Below, in pieces: positions 14,824-22,760 of a stretch of DNA of 64,000 nucleotides (position 1 is its first letter; each line of letters opens with the position of its first letter). The notes under the pieces were generated by a model, which saw nothing but the letters and a program-made list of their open reading frames with translations, did not search any database and was not told the DNA's origin. The translations under genes were made by a program, and so were the position numbers. Origin of the DNA: an uncultured bacterium (GTDB lineage: Bacteria > Verrucomicrobiota > Lentisphaeria > Victivallales > UBA1829); NCBI GenBank assembly GCA_902778895.1, contig CACYZF010000002.1, forward strand, positions 1-64,000. Reading direction: 5' to 3'.

Positions 14824-16782
14824 ATGAAAAAGAGTTTCGGACACGGTGACCGTCCCGTTCGTTTCCGCATGAAACAATTCGCATTGCCGGCAATCGCGGC
14901 GGCATGGCTACTGCTGACTTCATGTTCTTTTATGCAAAGCCGCGAAGTAACGATCTCGCCCGCGTCGGCGTCGGAGATGGAGCAATACTACCAGGACGAA
15001 TCCTTCTCCCGCGAGGGGCTGTCCTTCGAATCCGAAAACTTCCTGCGCGGCAACATGGAGCAGATCGACTACGAAAAGGACCCCGTGGCGGCCCTGCACA
15101 AGCTCAACGAGTATTATGCGATCTCCGACGATCCGAAATTCCTGCGGATCGCGGCCGACCTCTGCCGCTGGGCCGCGCTGGATTCGGGCGACATGGAATT
15201 CGCCATCCGCGGCCATCTTTCCGCGCTCTACTATACGAAAGCGGCGTTTGCCGCCTGGCCGGAGAACGATACGCCGTTCAGCAACTTCGCCTCCTTCCGC
15301 ATGATGCAGATCTACAACGACTCCTGCCGTGGCATCTTCAGCTATCTGAAGGAGCACAAACTGCTGGCGAACAATTCCTTCAGCCTGCTAGACCTGGAAG
15401 ACCGCCGTTATTTCTTCGAGAAGCCGTTCTATCATCTTTCCGTCCCCGAAGACACGGTCGAGGATTTCTCCCTCTGCTCGGATTACTCCGTCAAGGCACT
15501 GATGCAGAAGAACCGGCAGCCCGGCACCGGCATCCCTCTGGTCGGGTTCCTCGCGCCGCAGGAAACGCACAAGATCCTGAAAAGTCCGAGGGGACTGACG
15601 ATCCCGGTGACGCTGATCGTGGAACTCAAGGAAAACGACTCGAACGACATGGAAGTACGGTTGGACTATCTGGACACTTCCCTGGAGGAAACGGCCCCCT
15701 CGGAGCTCGCTTTCCTGGCGGAAGACAACGTCCCGCTCGCGCTTGACTTCTCCACCCCGCTCGCCTGTTTCCTGAACAGCCTGCCCGACCGCAACCTGAT
15801 CTCCGTCATGCTGGAGTCCGACCGGCAGGAGGACAACTCCGGGCTGTTCCTGATCGAACCGTACCATCCGGGCAAGATCCCGGTGCTCTTCATCCACGGC
15901 CTGATGTCCAGCCCCGACACCTGGGTGCAGATGATCAATTCTCTGAAGAACGACCCGGTCATACGGAAACGCTACCAGTTCTGGTTCTACTCCTTCTCCA
16001 GCGGCATGCCGGTCCTGGCGACCGCCGGCAATCTGCGCCGGATCCTGCTGGCCGCACGGGAAGAACTCGGGACCACGCCGGAGGCGCGCGAGAATTTCGA
16101 CAAGATGGTCCTGATCGGGCACAGCATGGGCGGCCTGGTCTCCCGCACGCTGCTCCAGGACGATCCGCACTACATGGTCGAAACGGTGACACAGCGGACG
16201 TGGGACGAGATCACCGCGTCGCTCGCGGAAGACGAACTGGACGCGGTCGAGACGTTCGCCGTCCTTCCGTCTTTGCCGTTCGTCAATCGCGTTGTCTTCA
16301 TGGCCGTGCCGCACAGGGGGTCCGAGATGGCCAAGTGGTCGGTCGCGCGCTTCGGCTCGCGGCTCGTCAGCCTGCCGAAAACTCTGCGCGAAAAACTCCC
16401 GCTCTTCGCCCGGGTATTCGAAAAGCTCAACAAGGAAAAGTACGAGGAGCTCGAGAAACTGCACCGCGAAAGAGGAGATGAGGAAGGCAGCCATTCCGTC
16501 TCCGGGCTCTATGACCTCGACCCCGATTCCATCTTCATCCAGGCCCTCGCGGACTCCCCCATGAAAAAAGGGCTCGTCTATCATTCGATCATCGGTGACC
16601 AGGAACGCGCCGACCATCCGGGCGGCACCGACGGCGTCGTGCCGTATTCCAGCAGCCATCTCGACAATGCCGTGAGCGAGGTGATCGTCCATTCCGGGCA
16701 CAGCATCCACCGCAGTCCCGCCGCCATGCGGGAACTCCTCCGCATCCTGCGTCTGCACCTGCGGGAACTGGAGGGGAAATGA
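14824..16782 (+). CDS. Alpha/beta hydrolase (lipase-like) lipoprotein
   Basis: 652 residues. The signal sequence ends with a lipobox LLTSC (Cys34), so the protein is probably lipid-anchored. The first 15 residues (MKKSFGHGDRPVRFR) form an unusually long charged leader; GAGGAGA before 14824 supports that start over MKQ at 14869. Residues 35-330 are alpha-helical with no recognised family. The hydrolase domain begins near IPVLFIHGLMSSPDTW (oxyanion HG), with nucleophile GHSMGGL (near 430), VFMAVPHRGSEMA, GTDGVVPYSSSHL (Asp candidate) and HSGHSIHRSP (His). This layout resembles PGAP1/lipase-class esterases. It is followed by an LRR lipoprotein with a similar leader; both may act on the envelope. 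Confidence 0.85.
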   Translation: MKKSFGHGDRPVRFRMKQFALPAIAAAWLLLTSCSFMQSREVTISPASASEMEQYYQDESFSREGLSFESENFLRGNMEQIDYEKDPVAALHKLNEYYAISDDPKFLRIAADLCRWAALDSGDMEFAIRGHLSALYYTKAAFAAWPENDTPFSNFASFRMMQIYNDSCRGIFSYLKEHKLLANNSFSLLDLEDRRYFFEKPFYHLSVPEDTVEDFSLCSDYSVKALMQKNRQPGTGIPLVGFLAPQETHKILKSPRGLTIPVTLIVELKENDSNDMEVRLDYLDTSLEETAPSELAFLAEDNVPLALDFSTPLACFLNSLPDRNLISVMLESDRQEDNSGLFLIEPYHPGKIPVLFIHGLMSSPDTWVQMINSLKNDPVIRKRYQFWFYSFSSGMPVLATAGNLRRILLAAREELGTTPEARENFDKMVLIGHSMGGLVSRTLLQDDPHYMVETVTQRTWDEITASLAEDELDAVETFAVLPSLPFVNRVVFMAVPHRGSEMAKWSVARFGSRLVSLPKTLREKLPLFARVFEKLNKEKYEELEKLHRERGDEEGSHSVSGLYDLDPDSIFIQALADSPMKKGLVYHSIIGDQERADHPGGTDGVVPYSSSHLDNAVSEVIVHSGHSIHRSPAAMRELLRILRLHLRELEGK

Positions 16783-16848
16783 CCGCCCCCGGCCCCTCTT
16801 TTCACAATAGGAACCACAATCCGAACGTACCAGGAAAGGATAAACGCA

Positions 16849-18828
16849 ATGAAAAAGAATTTCGGAGTCAAAAACCGGAAGATGAAAACGGCTGAAGCAA
16901 GCTCAGGCTTCGCGGCGGCATGGTTCCTTTCCGCCGCACTTTTCCTCCTGCCGCTCATTGCGTCATCGTGTTCCGATGAACCGTTGCCGGACAGCCCGGT
17001 CAAATCGGGTCAGGACCACCCGGAATCATCCGTCTCCCGGCCCGTCCAGACCTCCGCTCACGCCGAGGAAACAGCGCAGCCGCGGCCTCAGCCGCAGACA
17101 CCCGCCGCGGATGCGGCATCGAACGGGGGAACGGTGGTCTTCCCCGCCAATGCGGCCGGAGAACGGATCAACCGGTATTACGGCAAGGAGAGCGTTTACA
17201 GCGACGGGAATTCCACGCCGGACAGCGTGGCGCTTCTGCACATCCCCGACCACGACATCGTGGATTACACCGTCCCCGAAGGATACACCGCGATCTCCTC
17301 CGGGGTGTTCAAAAACTGCAAAAAACTGGAATCCATCACGATTCCCGACTCCGTCAAAACGATTGAGGGGGGAGCGTTCAACGAACACAAAACGCTGAAA
17401 CGGGTCTCGCTTCCGGCCGGCATTTCCATCGGGGACAGAGCGTTCTACAACTGCGAATCGCTGGAATGCGTCACGGTCAGGAAAGACTCCGAAGCCGGAG
17501 CCTCCGCCCCGGAAAACGCCGAAATCGGGGAAGAGGCGTTTGCGGAATGCCGCAAACTGACGCACGTGGAGGTCCCGGACGGCGTGAAATCCATTGGCGT
17601 GAGGGCGTTTTACCTGTGCCTGGCCGTGAAAACCATCCGAATCCCGAACAGCGTGGAGTCGATCGGACATGACGCATTCTGGAATTGCAATGAGCTTGAG
17701 GATGTCACGCTGTCCGACAATCATCCGGTCTCCATCGGGTACGCTGCGTTCGAGTATTGCTACAAGCTCAGGCATTTCAGGCTCCCGCCCGGCACGGAAG
17801 AAATTTGCGAGCAGACATTTCACTGCTCCGGCCTGATGAGCTTCGAAGCCGCCGAAGGACTGAAGAAAATCGGCGAATATGCGTTCGGCGGCTGTAAGAT
17901 GTTGCGGGATGTCAAACTGCCGGACAGCCTGGAAACGATCGGCTACGGGGCCTTCTATGACTGCAACAGACTGTTGAAGGTCGATATGCCGGCGGACTCG
18001 AACCTGAAGAGGATCGGCGTCGATGCGTTCGGGCATGAAAACACAGTGTGGACGTGGAGGTCCGGCGAGGAATACCGGACCGGACTCGGGAACGATTCCG
18101 AGTCGCCTGAAAAGGTCCGGGGGAACATGCGGTGGTACGGGATCGTCCTGCCTGACCGGATCGAGACCTTCGCTGGCGCATTCGACCATACCATGCGGCC
18201 GGCGTTCTCCTCAGGAAACGAACGATACCGGTACACGAAAGAACGCGTCCTGATCGACGAGGGGACGAAGACGCTGCTCCGCGCGCCGACGTGGCTTCAG
18301 GGGCATTACACGATCCCCGACGGCGTCCGTGCGATCGGCCCCTGGGCGTTCCGGTCGTGCCAGCTCACCTCCGTCACAATCCCGTCGAGCGTGACGAGCA
18401 TCGGGACGGCGGCGTTTTACGGAAGCGACATCGAGGAGATCACGATCCCGGACTCCGTCATGGAATTCAAGGTGGACGAGCTCGAGCCCGGTTTCACGAT
18501 CTCCCGCGTGACGGCGATCAACAGCACAGACAGCAACCCGTTCCTGGACCTCGAACGCGGCATATTCGGCGACTGCAAAAAGCTGAAACGCGTCACTCTG
18601 CCGAAAACCATGAAGGAGATCCCCGTCGCCATGTTCGGCAATTGCGGATCGCTGGAGGAGATCACCCTTCCCGACGGACTCGCCGGAATCGGAAAATGCG
18701 CGTTCATGCGCAGCGGACTGAAGGAAATCGTGATCCCCGAAAGCACCAGATCCATCGCGAAGAACGCGTTTCTCGGCGCCCCGTGCATGTATAAAATCCA
18801 GAATCAGTACAAACATCTTATGGAGTGA
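16849..18828 (+). CDS. BspA-like leucine-rich repeat lipoprotein
   Basis: 659 residues. The leader MKKNFGVKNRKMKTAEASSG is followed by a hydrophobic stretch and lipobox IASSC (about residue 43). A Pro/Ser/Glu-rich linker runs to about 95. Then come LRR_5 (Treponema/BspA-type) repeats of about 23 residues with the pattern IPDSVKTIEGGAFNxCxxLKxVxLP, in two blocks: about 135-395 and 470-655. Between them, about 395-470, is a non-repeat insert (RSGEEYRTGLGNDSESPEKV). BspA-like proteins are surface-displayed and often mediate binding to host or matrix proteins; no enzyme activity is expected. AGGAAAGGA precedes the ATG. The gene lies 66 bases after the hydrolase gene. Confidence 0.9.
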   Translation: MKKNFGVKNRKMKTAEASSGFAAAWFLSAALFLLPLIASSCSDEPLPDSPVKSGQDHPESSVSRPVQTSAHAEETAQPRPQPQTPAADAASNGGTVVFPANAAGERINRYYGKESVYSDGNSTPDSVALLHIPDHDIVDYTVPEGYTAISSGVFKNCKKLESITIPDSVKTIEGGAFNEHKTLKRVSLPAGISIGDRAFYNCESLECVTVRKDSEAGASAPENAEIGEEAFAECRKLTHVEVPDGVKSIGVRAFYLCLAVKTIRIPNSVESIGHDAFWNCNELEDVTLSDNHPVSIGYAAFEYCYKLRHFRLPPGTEEICEQTFHCSGLMSFEAAEGLKKIGEYAFGGCKMLRDVKLPDSLETIGYGAFYDCNRLLKVDMPADSNLKRIGVDAFGHENTVWTWRSGEEYRTGLGNDSESPEKVRGNMRWYGIVLPDRIETFAGAFDHTMRPAFSSGNERYRYTKERVLIDEGTKTLLRAPTWLQGHYTIPDGVRAIGPWAFRSCQLTSVTIPSSVTSIGTAAFYGSDIEEITIPDSVMEFKVDELEPGFTISRVTAINSTDSNPFLDLERGIFGDCKKLKRVTLPKTMKEIPVAMFGNCGSLEEITLPDGLAGIGKCAFMRSGLKEIVIPESTRSIAKNAFLGAPCMYKIQNQYKHLME

Positions 18829-18831
18829 TCC

Positions 18832-19167
18832 ATGTCGTCCAGCAGAGAATACCTGACATTTGTCCTGGATCAGCTTTCCGGGCTGAAGGATGTCTCCCAC
18901 CGCGCGATGATGGGCGAATATATCCTGTATGTCCGCGGACGGATCGTCGGCGGGATCTACGACGACCGCCTGCTCGTCAAGCCGACGCCCGCCGCGCTGA
19001 GTCTCCTGCCGGACGCGCCCCGCGAGCTGCCCTATCCCGGCGCGAAGGAAATGCTTTTGGTCGAGGACGTGGACAACGGCGATTTCCTCCGCGAACTGTT
19101 TCGCGCCATGGGGAACGAACCGGAAACGAAGAAAAACAGAAAGCGAATAGCAAATGAGCACGATTGA
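18832..19167 (+). CDS. TfoX N-terminal domain protein
   Basis: 111 residues. SSREYLTFVLDQLSGLKDVS, RAMMGEYILYVRGRIVGGIY and DDRLLVKPTPAAL match the TfoX/Sxy N-terminal domain; the C-terminal TfoX domain found in competence regulators is absent. Stand-alone TfoX-N proteins are widespread and functionally uncertain. The tail is Lys/Arg-rich. The gene starts 4 bases after the LRR gene stop and overlaps the GNAT gene by 14 bases, so all three are probably cotranscribed. Confidence 0.85.
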   Translation: MSSSREYLTFVLDQLSGLKDVSHRAMMGEYILYVRGRIVGGIYDDRLLVKPTPAALSLLPDAPRELPYPGAKEMLLVEDVDNGDFLRELFRAMGNEPETKKNRKRIANEHD

Positions 19168-19753
19168 GACCGAACGGCTTGTCCTGCGTCCGTTCCGCGA
19201 AAGCGACGCGGCGGATGTTCTGGAATATCTGAGCGGTCCGCTACCGCACTGCTTCGCAAACCTGAAGCTCGACACTCTCGACGAGGCACGGGCGGAGGTG
19301 GTGAAACGCGGTGCCAATCCGGAATACTGTTTCGCCATCGAGCTGAAGGAATCCGGCAAGGTGATCGGGGAGATCGAGGCCGAGCCGTCGACCTACGCGC
19401 CGCCCAGGCTGCGCTCGAAGGAAACGACGCCGCTGCCGCCCCCGGACACATTCAGTCCGAGCCTGATCCTGAACGCCATGTATCACGGGAAAGGCTTTGC
19501 GTACGAAGCGACATATGCCCTCTTCAACTATCTCTTCACGCGGAAGGGCGTGCGCCGCATTTTCGCATACGTGGACGACTATAACGCGCGCAGTCAGCAT
19601 CTCTGCGAGAAACTCGGGATGCGCCGGGAAGGACTGTTCACGGAGTACGTTTCTTTCGTCAGGGACGCCGGGGGGAATCCCGTCTACGAAAACACGCTCC
19701 AGTACGCCATCCTGAAAGAAGAATGGATGAACCGCCTCAAATCAAAAACATGA
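19154..19753 (+). CDS. GNAT-family N-acetyltransferase (RimJ/RimL type)
   Basis: 199 residues. The start TERLVLRPFRESDAADVLEY is typical of the RimJ/RimL-like Acetyltransf_3 group. KVIGEIEAE is beta-strand 4, LNAMYHGKGFAYEATYALFN holds the acetyl-CoA pyrophosphate-binding loop (usually Q/R-x-x-G-x-G/A, here YHGKGFA) and RIFAYVDDYNARSQHLCEKL matches the C-terminal helix with NARS. ELKESGK lies between strands. The acetyl acceptor could be a protein N-terminus, an antibiotic or a metabolite. It overlaps the TfoX-N gene by 14 bases. Confidence 0.88.
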   Translation: MSTIETERLVLRPFRESDAADVLEYLSGPLPHCFANLKLDTLDEARAEVVKRGANPEYCFAIELKESGKVIGEIEAEPSTYAPPRLRSKETTPLPPPDTFSPSLILNAMYHGKGFAYEATYALFNYLFTRKGVRRIFAYVDDYNARSQHLCEKLGMRREGLFTEYVSFVRDAGGNPVYENTLQYAILKEEWMNRLKSKT

Positions 19754-19758
19754 ATCAT

Positions 19759-19788
19759 CCGCCCGGATGCGATGACGCATCGGCGGAA
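19759..19788. other. Inverted repeat after the GNAT gene
   Basis: CCGCCCGGATGCG and CGCATCGGCGG pair around a short ATGA loop with small bulges. There is no T-tract on the plus strand, so it is not a classical terminator for the GNAT gene; it may stabilise the mRNA 3-prime end. Confidence 0.4.
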
Positions 19789-19847
19789 AAACAATACCGA
19801 ATTGACACCACAACCCCTCAGCCCATGCAAGAAGGAGGACTGACACC

Positions 19848-21875
19848 ATGAACTCAACCGGAACGGAATACCACGTCAGCAAATCTGGTTCCGACCGCAA
19901 CCCCGGAACGGCCGCACAGCCGTTCGCCACGATCCAGCGCGCGGCGGACCTGGCCATGCCGGGCGACACCGTGATCGTGCACACGGGCGAATACCGCGAA
20001 TGGGTCGACCCGAAAACGGGCGGCACATGCGACCGCATGCGCATCACATACACCGCCGCCGAAAACGAGCATGTCGTGATCAAGGGTTCGGAGCGGATCA
20101 CCGGATGGACCCGCGAGGGAGACGGCACGGTGTGGAAAGCCGTGGTCCCCAATACGCTGTTCGGCGATTTCAACCCGTTCGACACGTGGCTTTACGGCGA
20201 CTGGATGGTGTCGCCCATGTACCCGACCATTCACCTGGGCGAGGTCTATCTGAACGGCAAATCCTTCTTCGAAGCCACCTCGCTTGAGGACGTCAGGAAG
20301 GCAGAAAAACGGACGACCGGGCACAATTACCCGTGGAAGACCTACCGCGAACCGATCGCGAACCCCGACGACACGATCTATCAGTGGTACGCCGAGGTCG
20401 ACGCGGACAACACCTGCATCTGGGCGAATTTCCAGGGGGCGGACCCCAATAAAGAACTGGTCGAGATCAACGTCCGCAAGTGCGTTTTCTATCCGAGGCA
20501 GAGCGGGAAGGACTACATCACGGTCTCCGGGTTCGAGCTGGCGCACGCCGCGACGCCGTTCGCGCCGCCGACCGGCGACCAGCCCGGCCTGATCGGTCCC
20601 CACTGGAGCAAGGGCTGGATCATCGAAAACAACCACATCCACGACGCGAAGTGTTCCGCCGTGAGCCTCGGAAAAGACGAGAAAACGGGCGACAATTACT
20701 TCACGAAGACCAGACGGAAACCGGGTTACACCTGCCAGTTCGAATCGGTCGTGAAGGCCCTGCTTCTCGGGTGGAACCGGGAAAACGTCGGCTCGCACAT
20801 CGTGCGGAACAACGTGATCCACGACTGCGGCCAGAACGGCGTCGTGGGGCACATGGGCTGCATCTTCAGCGAGATCACCGGCAACGAGATCTACCGGATC
20901 GCCACCAAGCACGAGTTCTTCGGCTGGGAGATCGGCGGGATCAAGCTGCACGCGCCGATCGACGTCCGGATCGCCGGAAACTACATCCACGACTGCACGC
21001 TCGGCACCTGGCTCGACTGGCAGACGCAGGGCACCCGGATCAGCGGAAACCTTTACTCCAAAAACGTGCGCGACCTCATGGTCGAGGTGTCACACGGCCC
21101 GTACCTGATTGACAACAACATCTTCGCGTCCGCCTACAGCTTCGAAAACATGTCGCAGGGCGGCGCATACGTGCACAACCTCGTCCTCGGCAACACGCTG
21201 CACAGGTGTGTCCTGAACCGTTCCACGCCGTATCATTTCGCCCACAGCACAGCGCTCATGGGGACCTCGTTCATCTACGGCGGCGACGACCGTTTCTATC
21301 AGAACATCTTCGTCGGCGGAGCCGACAAGTACGGGCAGACGGACTGCGTCTTTACCGGCACGGAGGCCTTCAACGGGCACCCGGATTCCTACGAAAAATA
21401 CATCGACGGGATCAAGGCGGCGTTTCCGCAGAAAGGGGTCCCGGGCGACGAGAATCTCTACATTCAGGTGGCGCAGCCGGTCTATATCGCCCGGAATGTC
21501 TACGGCAACGGCGCGGAGCACTACGACGGGGAACAGGATTTCTCGGTCAAGGATGGCGGCTGGAACATCCGCATCGAGGCGGACGAACCGGTTTCCGGAC
21601 AGGACCTTCCCGCCGCGGAGTTCGTCAGGAAGAGACGCGGATCCGTGTATCTCGAACTGGACGCCGACGACGTGATCCTCAAGCAGAAAACGGCGCTGAT
21701 GTCGACGGCGGATCTGGGCGAGACAAGGGTGTCGGAGGCGTTCTTCGAAAACCCGGACGGCTCCGACATCCTCCTGGATCACGACTACCTCGGACAGCTT
21801 CGCACGGACGGGAACAATCCCGCCGGGCCGTTCGCCGGACTGAAACCGGGCCGCAACCGCCTGTGCGTCTGGTGA
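19848..21875 (+). CDS. Right-handed parallel beta-helix protein, GH141-like
   Basis: 675 residues. It opens with YHVSKSGSDRNPGTAAQPFA and IQRAADLAMPGDTVIVHTGEY, the standard start of secreted-type beta-helix carbohydrate-active proteins. The middle (about 240-470) is a series of N-x-I/V-H-D-C rungs (for example NNHIHDAKCSAV, RNNVIHDCGQNGVVG, GNYIHDCTLGTWLDW). Overall order fits the GH141 group (alpha-fucosidase or xylanase activities known for some members), but family assignment by eye is tentative. There is no signal peptide, so it is predicted cytosolic, acting on imported oligosaccharides. AAGGAGG precedes the ATG. A short gene of unknown function follows. Confidence 0.75.
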   Translation: MNSTGTEYHVSKSGSDRNPGTAAQPFATIQRAADLAMPGDTVIVHTGEYREWVDPKTGGTCDRMRITYTAAENEHVVIKGSERITGWTREGDGTVWKAVVPNTLFGDFNPFDTWLYGDWMVSPMYPTIHLGEVYLNGKSFFEATSLEDVRKAEKRTTGHNYPWKTYREPIANPDDTIYQWYAEVDADNTCIWANFQGADPNKELVEINVRKCVFYPRQSGKDYITVSGFELAHAATPFAPPTGDQPGLIGPHWSKGWIIENNHIHDAKCSAVSLGKDEKTGDNYFTKTRRKPGYTCQFESVVKALLLGWNRENVGSHIVRNNVIHDCGQNGVVGHMGCIFSEITGNEIYRIATKHEFFGWEIGGIKLHAPIDVRIAGNYIHDCTLGTWLDWQTQGTRISGNLYSKNVRDLMVEVSHGPYLIDNNIFASAYSFENMSQGGAYVHNLVLGNTLHRCVLNRSTPYHFAHSTALMGTSFIYGGDDRFYQNIFVGGADKYGQTDCVFTGTEAFNGHPDSYEKYIDGIKAAFPQKGVPGDENLYIQVAQPVYIARNVYGNGAEHYDGEQDFSVKDGGWNIRIEADEPVSGQDLPAAEFVRKRRGSVYLELDADDVILKQKTALMSTADLGETRVSEAFFENPDGSDILLDHDYLGQLRTDGNNPAGPFAGLKPGRNRLCVW

Positions 21876-21900
21876 CCGCCCGCCGAAAGGAGTTTGAAAG

Positions 21901-22152
21901 ATGAACGAAAACGATACGACCGTCGAGCCGACCGATTTCTGGTATATCGACTCGAAATACCACATTCACTGCGAGGAATACATTGAGTACCACAAGGACG
22001 CGATGGACTGGGACCTGGTCTCCCGTTACCAGACGCTCAGCGAACCGTTCATTGAGAAATTCGCCGACCGGGTGAACTGGAAGAACATTTTCCAGTATCA
22101 GGACCTGAGCGATGCGTTCCGGGAGAAATGGAAACACAAACTGGCGGAATAA
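21901..22152 (+). CDS. Small hypothetical protein with two internal repeats
   Basis: 83 residues, 25 bases after the beta-helix gene, with AAAGGAG ahead of the ATG. It holds two imperfect repeats, MDWDLVSRYQTLSEPFIEKF and VNWKNIFQYQDLSDAFREKW, of the W-x-x-(I/V)-x-x-Y-Q-x-L-S-x-x-F-(I/R)-(E/R)-K-(F/W) form. Similar repeats occur in short uncharacterised proteins of anaerobes and phages (recollection, not checked). It is acidic, probably soluble. Function unknown. Confidence 0.65.
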   Translation: MNENDTTVEPTDFWYIDSKYHIHCEEYIEYHKDAMDWDLVSRYQTLSEPFIEKFADRVNWKNIFQYQDLSDAFREKWKHKLAE

Positions 22153-22188
22153 GGTTCCGCCTCCGACACCGGACACAGAAAAGAGAAA

Positions 22189-22226
22189 GCCCTCCGGCCG
22201 GCTGACGGCTTCGGAGGGCTTCTTCG
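22189..22226. terminator. Bidirectional terminator between convergent genes
   Basis: GCCCTCCG (22189-22196) pairs with CGGAGGGC (22212-22219) around a 15-base loop that itself can pair in part (GCCGGCTGACGGC). TTCTTCGTCTT follows on the plus strand; GAAA-rich DNA precedes it. It separates the plus-strand small gene from the minus-strand MarR gene. Confidence 0.7.
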
Positions 22227-22250
22227 TCTTCAAGTCGGACAGACGAACGG

Positions 22251-22748
22251 TCAGTTCGCGTCCTCGTAGAAGGCTTTCAGGAGGGTGCGGAGGGAACGCG
22301 CCATGATTTCGCGGTCCTGTTCCGGAATGGCCGCCATAGCCTTCGCCACGCGGTCGTGCAGGAACTTGGAGAGGACTTCGAGGCGCTTCTTCGCGGACTC
22401 GGAGATCGAGAGGTAGACGACGCGGCGGTCGTCCTTTGACGCGGTACGGCAGACCATGTCGCTCTTCACGAGGCTGTCGACCATCTGGGAGACGCCGCCG
22501 GAGGTCACGCCGAGCTCTTCGGCCAGGTCGCGGATGCTCACAAGCCCGCCCTGCGCCTGCGCGAGATAGGTCAGCACGCGGATGCGCGAGAACGTGATCT
22601 TCTGCCCGGGCGCGATGTCCGGGCATTCCTGCAGGAGCAGGTTCAGCATCTTGGCGTTGTTGCGCAGGATCAGACGCCACACGTCGCTCGCGATATCGCC
22701 GGAGTCCGGCACGGGAAACAGAAGACTCGATTCGGATTTCTTGCTCAT
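22251..22748 (-). CDS. MarR-family transcriptional regulator
   Basis: 165 residues with the winged-helix MarR core: FSRIRVLTYLAQAQGGLVSI, DLAEELGVTSGGVSQMVDSL (recognition helix) and the wing DRRVVYLSISESAKKRLE. It is the last gene of the RND operon, 12 bases after the permease gene, so it probably autoregulates the promoter at 27052-27080 in response to a small ligand. No cysteine-based redox switch is obvious. Confidence 0.9.
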   Translation of the reverse strand: MSKKSESSLLFPVPDSGDIASDVWRLILRNNAKMLNLLLQECPDIAPGQKITFSRIRVLTYLAQAQGGLVSIRDLAEELGVTSGGVSQMVDSLVKSDMVCRTASKDDRRVVYLSISESAKKRLEVLSKFLHDRVAKAMAAIPEQDREIMARSLRTLLKAFYEDAN

Positions 22749-22760
22749 ATTGATTTCTCC

